Origin: Suillus spraguei
Lineage: Eukaryota; Basidiomycota; Agaricomycetes; Boletales; Suillaceae
Direction: 5' to 3'
NCBI GenBank assembly: GCA_016800925.1
Contig: JABCPU010000816.1
Span: 1 to 25,543 of the forward strand
DNA length: 25,543 nt
In this document: in pieces, positions 21,801 through 25,543 of the stretch
Position numbering within the stretch: the stretch's first letter is position 1
How the letters are laid out: each line of letters begins with the position of its first letter
Notes under the pieces: generated by a model
The model's input: only the letters and a program-made list of their open reading frames with translations
What the model was told of the DNA's origin: nothing
Database searches by the model: none
Position numbers and translations under genes: made by a program

Positions 21801-22596
21801 TTTCTTTCTTCCGTTGTTTCTCCTCTTCTTTGCGCTTTGCCTCCTCTTCCGCTCGTCTCTCCTCCTCCTCTATACGTTTCCGTTCCTCTTCCTCCAATAT
21901 TCGCGCCTCCTCCTCCAGTCGTTTCTTCTCCTCCATCATAGCCTTCAAGGCGCTGAGGCCGCCTTTAGCTTTCTTTGCAGGTGCGGAAGTTGGGGCAACA
22001 GCAGGAACGACATCTTCATCTTTCTTTCCTTTCTTCTTCTTTTTCTTCTTCTTTGAGTCCGTCTCACCTGCCCCTGCTTCTTCGCCATCTTCATCATCCT
22101 CAGGTGCGGGAGGTAGCGGAGTAGGGGCAACGGCAGGAGTGGTGTCCTCATCTTTCTTCCCCTTCTTCTTCTTTTTCTTCTTCTTTGGATCCGACTCCCC
22201 AGCATCAGCTCCTTCACCGTCTTCTTCTTCTTCAAGCACTGTAGCTGTTGTGTTACGTGCGGGGGCTTGTGCGGGTGCGGGTGCTGGTACGGAGTAGGGA
22301 CGGTGTCAGGAGCGACATCATCATCATCATTCTTCCCTTTCTTTTTCTTCTTTCTCGTTTTTTGGTCAGGCTCCGGGAACTCATCTTCAGCTTGCGCGAT
22401 CTCATAGGTGGGCAGGCGATCATCATCAGACTTCCCGATCTTGTCGCTGATAGCGTTGTAGTTCTCCGCCGACACGCCAGCAGTCTCCCTGAGAATTCAT
22501 TACTTGAGACAACTGGGGTAGACCAACACTCCAATAGGCTCACCAATAGTCATCATCGTTGGCCTTTCCTTTCTTTCCTTTGTTTTTTGGCGGCAT
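18826..22596 (-). CDS. FUN12: Translation initiation factor eIF5B (cytosolic IF2-like GTPase)
   Basis: Ribosome-dependent GTPase that joins the 60S and 40S subunits at the start codon. ATG at 22596 opens [14 protein letters not shown]. Exons on the minus strand: 22596-22544, 22488-21793, 21741-21091, 21041-20927, 20865-20750, 20701-20621, 20570-20090, 20034-19612, 19562-19310, 19247-19214, 19157-19011, 18957-18898, 18843-18826; phases all agree, giving about 1,042 residues (yeast protein about 1,000). The first 330 residues are Lys/Glu-rich and disordered. G-domain motifs are [24 protein letters not shown] and NKID. Domain III (GVYVQAS-type, here [26 protein letters not shown]) and domain IV ([14 protein letters not shown]-type) follow. 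One base is missing near 22286-22300, where the frame passes from ...DTVPTP to [12 protein letters not shown]. The very small last exon is the least certain; without that splice the stop is at 18844. Only 155 bp separate it from the permease start. Confidence 0.93.
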
Positions 22597-24649
22597 GATT
22601 GATACGATTGCCAATCGCTTGACTAGTAGTACAAGAATTTGAGTTGGGGGGATAGTAGACATCTAATCAGTAAGTCTACTTATTAAACAAAATAGGCAGG
22701 TAATTCTCACATTCACTAATTGGTTCTCTTCTCGATAAGCACAATGGCAGTACTGGAGAATTGCAGTCATGGCGTATGACTTAAGTCTTGCAAAAGTCAA
22801 CATTGTCATCTCAGCCGCATTTAGGTTCCTACAGGTGAGATGTCAGGCTGCGTCTGCACATGCTGTCTCACAAAGAAATAATCCAGGCAGGAAGGCGATC
22901 TACTGAACTTGACTTTTTGGGTTTTCTTCATGCTCGAAGGCCGTCGAGCTGTTCTTTGGCGAATAAATTCCCTTGAATAAGCGAAGATATCATAGTTTGA
23001 CATATCCGCATTGTCGTCAGCATCGAAATTCTCACCATATGGGCCCCCAATCCTTCCTTTATCGCAGCGAGTTATATATCTGCGATCGACTACGCCATCC
23101 TCATGGACGGAGAGGTTTTTCTTTATTATCGGTGTGCGCACCACCGATTCCGTTGGCCAAGCTTTTTACGCGAACGACGCATATAGTATGATATACGTGT
23201 CGTGTGGACTCTCGTACATGCCATGCAGAATTCCTGAACTAGCGATTTAGCGGATCATAACTGAAATGCTCACCTGACCTTCGCTTACTGCCGGTAGTGT
23301 TGATGTGATTCGTCGATTCCAGTGGTCAATGAGGATCAGCAACGTATGATCCTGTTGAGCAATGCAACGAATATCCTTGATGCTGATGCTCACAAGGAGC
23401 AATGACATAATTATCGCATCTGACGGATTAAAGGCCTTCCTTGATTTTTCGCTAAGCCAACTCCATCATGTATTGACTTTGAGGCTGATCGAAAATCCTG
23501 TATGTGGCATGCCAAAACTTCAGGACTTTTTGCGAAACATGTGTCGAGAATGCGCCAAGGAGACCTTGTAAGTAATATTGATATCGACCTTTGTAGAATA
23601 ATACTGATACATACTACTACATTCTCCTAGTAGATATGTACGACACGAGTTCACCCGCAATGAAATACTCAACCAATGGTTGATTTGCGGAGCTGTATTT
23701 CTTCACACTTACCTTCAAGGTTGTCTATGGTGTTCCACGTGAGTTCAATTGATCGTTTCTTCTCTTACATTGTTGCATGTTATCATTTATGTATAATTTA
23801 TTCGTGGCTCCTCATCTCCAAGGTCACGCTCCGCATAAATAATGCCTTCTGCAACACAGCAAATCATCTGCGGACGATCTTGCTAATACACCCTTCTTGG
23901 GAGTGAAACAACCAGTCTCCAGGCGCTTGGTGCAGTTTCCAGAGACCCAGTACAGCGGTACGTGTACTGATTTTTCGGGTGCACAAAGTTGTGTTCTAGC
24001 TATTCGGTTGTTGTACGTCCCGCACGGTAATGCAGTTCGTGTGAGTTTCATGAACTCTCATGTGTGTTCCTGGGTCTCTGCAGAGCTCCATATGCTCACG
24101 GAGGGATTAACACACTTGTTATGAGGGTGGGTGCAGCGTATCGTGTCTATGTTAACTCGTTTTCCAATGGGCAGATTGCGCCCGTGCTTGCAGATGCTCT
24201 CAGCGTTGCCGAATTGCGATTCTCGACCCTAGCTCCGTCAATCATGGCTATGACTCAGTGTGAATATGTTCTCCTGACACGCAGCACGTATATTGTGAAC
24301 TTTAAGTATATGTTTAAGCACGTCAAATGCCACGTCTATCAACCTCGTGCAGTATCAGAAAGCGGACGCCAACGAGACAAACCAATATTTTAGGGTTTCG
24401 GATAAATAATAACCCGAGTACAACCCGAGTATCTATGCAAATCAATAGTACTTTATTATTACTACGATTATCTGCACCGCGACGGACTCGGGAAAGTTTC
24501 TCAATTCAATAAAAAAAAGTGATCGATACTGCTAGAGTCCCGAAACGGTTCCGCGTTGATTGATCCTATTTGCCAGCCAGTCGGAGGATCCGACAAAGTG
24601 TGACTCCGAAATTTTACTCCGACGACCAGTCAAAGTATTACACTTCACC
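22597..24649. other. Interval between divergent eIF5B and ARL2 genes, no gene recognised
   Basis: This holds the promoters of eIF5B (minus, from 22596) and ARL2 (plus, from 24650). Several frames of 60-110 codons are open in both directions, for example minus 23144-22821 (about 107 codons, includes NADMSNYDIFAYSREF) and plus 24064-24393 (about 109 codons). None has a motif I know, and I could not link them through convincing splice sites. A lineage-specific multi-exon gene or relic between 22800 and 24400 cannot be excluded. No repeats of note were seen. Confidence 0.5.
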
Positions 24650-25525
24650 ATGGGCCTACTCACGATCATTCGTAAAAGTAGGCAAAAAGAACGGGAGATG
24701 AGAATTCTCTTTCTGTATGCCATCCGCAGCTCTCCGAGTTTATTCTTCCCACTCAACGACCGCCCAGAGGATTGGATAATGCTGGTAAGACGACCATCCT
24801 AAAGAAGATCAACGGGGAAGACATATCCAGCGTGAGCCCCACGCTTGGCTTCAATATCAAGACGTTCATTCACAGAAAGTGAGCTTGGTAACTCAACTTG
24901 GATTTTCTCTGCAACTGAGAGGAATCTTCTCTATTTGATCGGCGTGATGCCACGCGTCGCAGATACACTCTCAACATTTGTTAGTGAACAGACCCTCCTT
25001 ATAGTTGACTTTTCTGGTGACGGAAACATCTTTGCTATCAGGGGATGTAGGCGGTCAACGAACTCTTCGACCATACTGGCGCAACTACTTTGAACAAACA
25101 GATGCCATTGTTTGGGTAGTCGATTCAGGGGACAGAATGCGAATGCGGGACTGCAGAGAAGAGTTACACAACCTTCTTCTCGAAGACGTAACATATGTTC
25201 CTTACGCTGGTTGCTAACAGTAACTAACCAAATTGTATGCTAGCGGTTATCTGGAGCATCTCTGCTTGTCTTCGCGAATAAACAAGATATACATGGCTCG
25301 ATGTCAGATCTTGAAATTAGCGAGGCTAGCTTCCTTGCCATTCAGAGAGTTTTGAGTGATGCTAATGAGTCTATCCAGGCACTGGATCTACCTGGGATCA
25401 AATCTCACAACTGGAAGATCTGGTCGTGCAGTGCAGTTACTGGTCTTAATCTGATCCAAGGCCTCGACTGGGTCGTTGAAGATGTAGCTCACAGACTTTA
25501 CTACAGCTCGACTAGTTTCGCGTAA
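24650..25525 (+). CDS. ARL2: ADP-ribosylation factor-like GTPase ARL2 (Alp41/Cin4-type)
   Basis: Small GTPase that works with tubulin cofactor D in beta-tubulin folding. ATG 24650 has a good context (CTTCACCATGG). Exons: 24650-24714, 24768-24878, a 17-nt micro-exon 24963-24979, 25042-25187 and 25244-25525, all in phase. The start MGLLTIIRK is the family signature. Motifs: P-loop GLDNAGKT formed across intron 1, [10 protein letters not shown] (switch I), WDVGGQ (switch II, split by the third intron), NKQD and CSAVTG. Stop at 25523-25525. As written this gives 206 residues, but 25325-25378 (54 nt, in frame) encodes 18 residues absent from ARL2. Removing them as a GC-AG intron with a CTAAT branch motif restores [13 protein letters not shown] and gives 188 residues, close to the 184 of human ARL2. 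All catalytic residues are present, so the gene looks functional. Confidence 0.93.
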
Positions 25526-25543
25526 TGTTTTTACCATCTCACG

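Noticed and set aside
21779..22297. Plus-strand ORF rich in Ser/Phe across the eIF5B N-terminus
   Set aside because: Antisense shadow of the Lys/Glu-rich coding repeats (AAG/GAA complement to CTT/TTC).
22253..22310. An intron to explain the frame change in eIF5B near 22291
   Set aside because: All GT-AG pairs I could draw here have lengths divisible by three or are under 40 nt, so none shifts the frame as needed; a 1-nt indel is simpler.

Overview
The window reads as nuclear DNA of a filamentous basidiomycete, most likely an Agaricomycete. Genes are split by many short (about 49-85 nt) GT-AG introns, the predicted proteins resemble Agaricomycete families, and the left part is packed with Copia-type retrotransposon debris and satellite DNA. 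This assignment is inferred from gene style and remembered families, not from a database search.

Layout. 1-1830: complex satellite built from palindromic CCGAACCCCGAG-type cores, including one inverted block. 2129-2690: a second, unrelated minisatellite of about 33 bp. 2748-5212 (minus): broken Ty1/Copia pol (zinc knuckle, protease, integrase, start of reverse transcriptase). 5223-7630: non-coding, LTR-like sequence. 7630-8417 (minus): Copia gag remnant, with a half-initiator-tRNA-Met primer binding site at 8668-8688 and LTR-like repeats beyond it. 8934-9173 (minus): N-terminal fragment of a DNA-transposon-type CxCxxC protein, next to a cluster of palindromes.

9732-14564 (plus): a large TPR-CHAT gene. 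It has a Ser/Asp-rich, basic N-terminus, about 18 repeats of 45 residues and a C-terminal caspase-like CHAT domain, and it is crossed by at least eleven frameshifts. 14565-16241: no gene recognised, but three successive hairpins end in T6.

16242-18671 (minus): an APC-family amino acid/GABA-type permease with at least four frameshifts in homopolymer runs. 18826-22596 (minus): translation initiation factor eIF5B, about 1,042 residues in 13 exons, with one apparent 1-nt frameshift in its disordered N-terminus. 22597-24649: no gene recognised. 24650-25525 (plus): ARL2-type small GTPase in five or six exons.

The right half is ordinary core-gene territory (translation, transport, tubulin-cofactor GTPase). 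The left half is a repeat-rich compartment, with the CHAT gene at the border between them. The genes do not form an operon-like system. The strongest candidate for unusual biology is the TPR-CHAT gene, a putative self/non-self or cell-death protease. Because eIF5B, normally essential, also carries an apparent frameshift, assembly indels must be excluded before any gene here is called dead.
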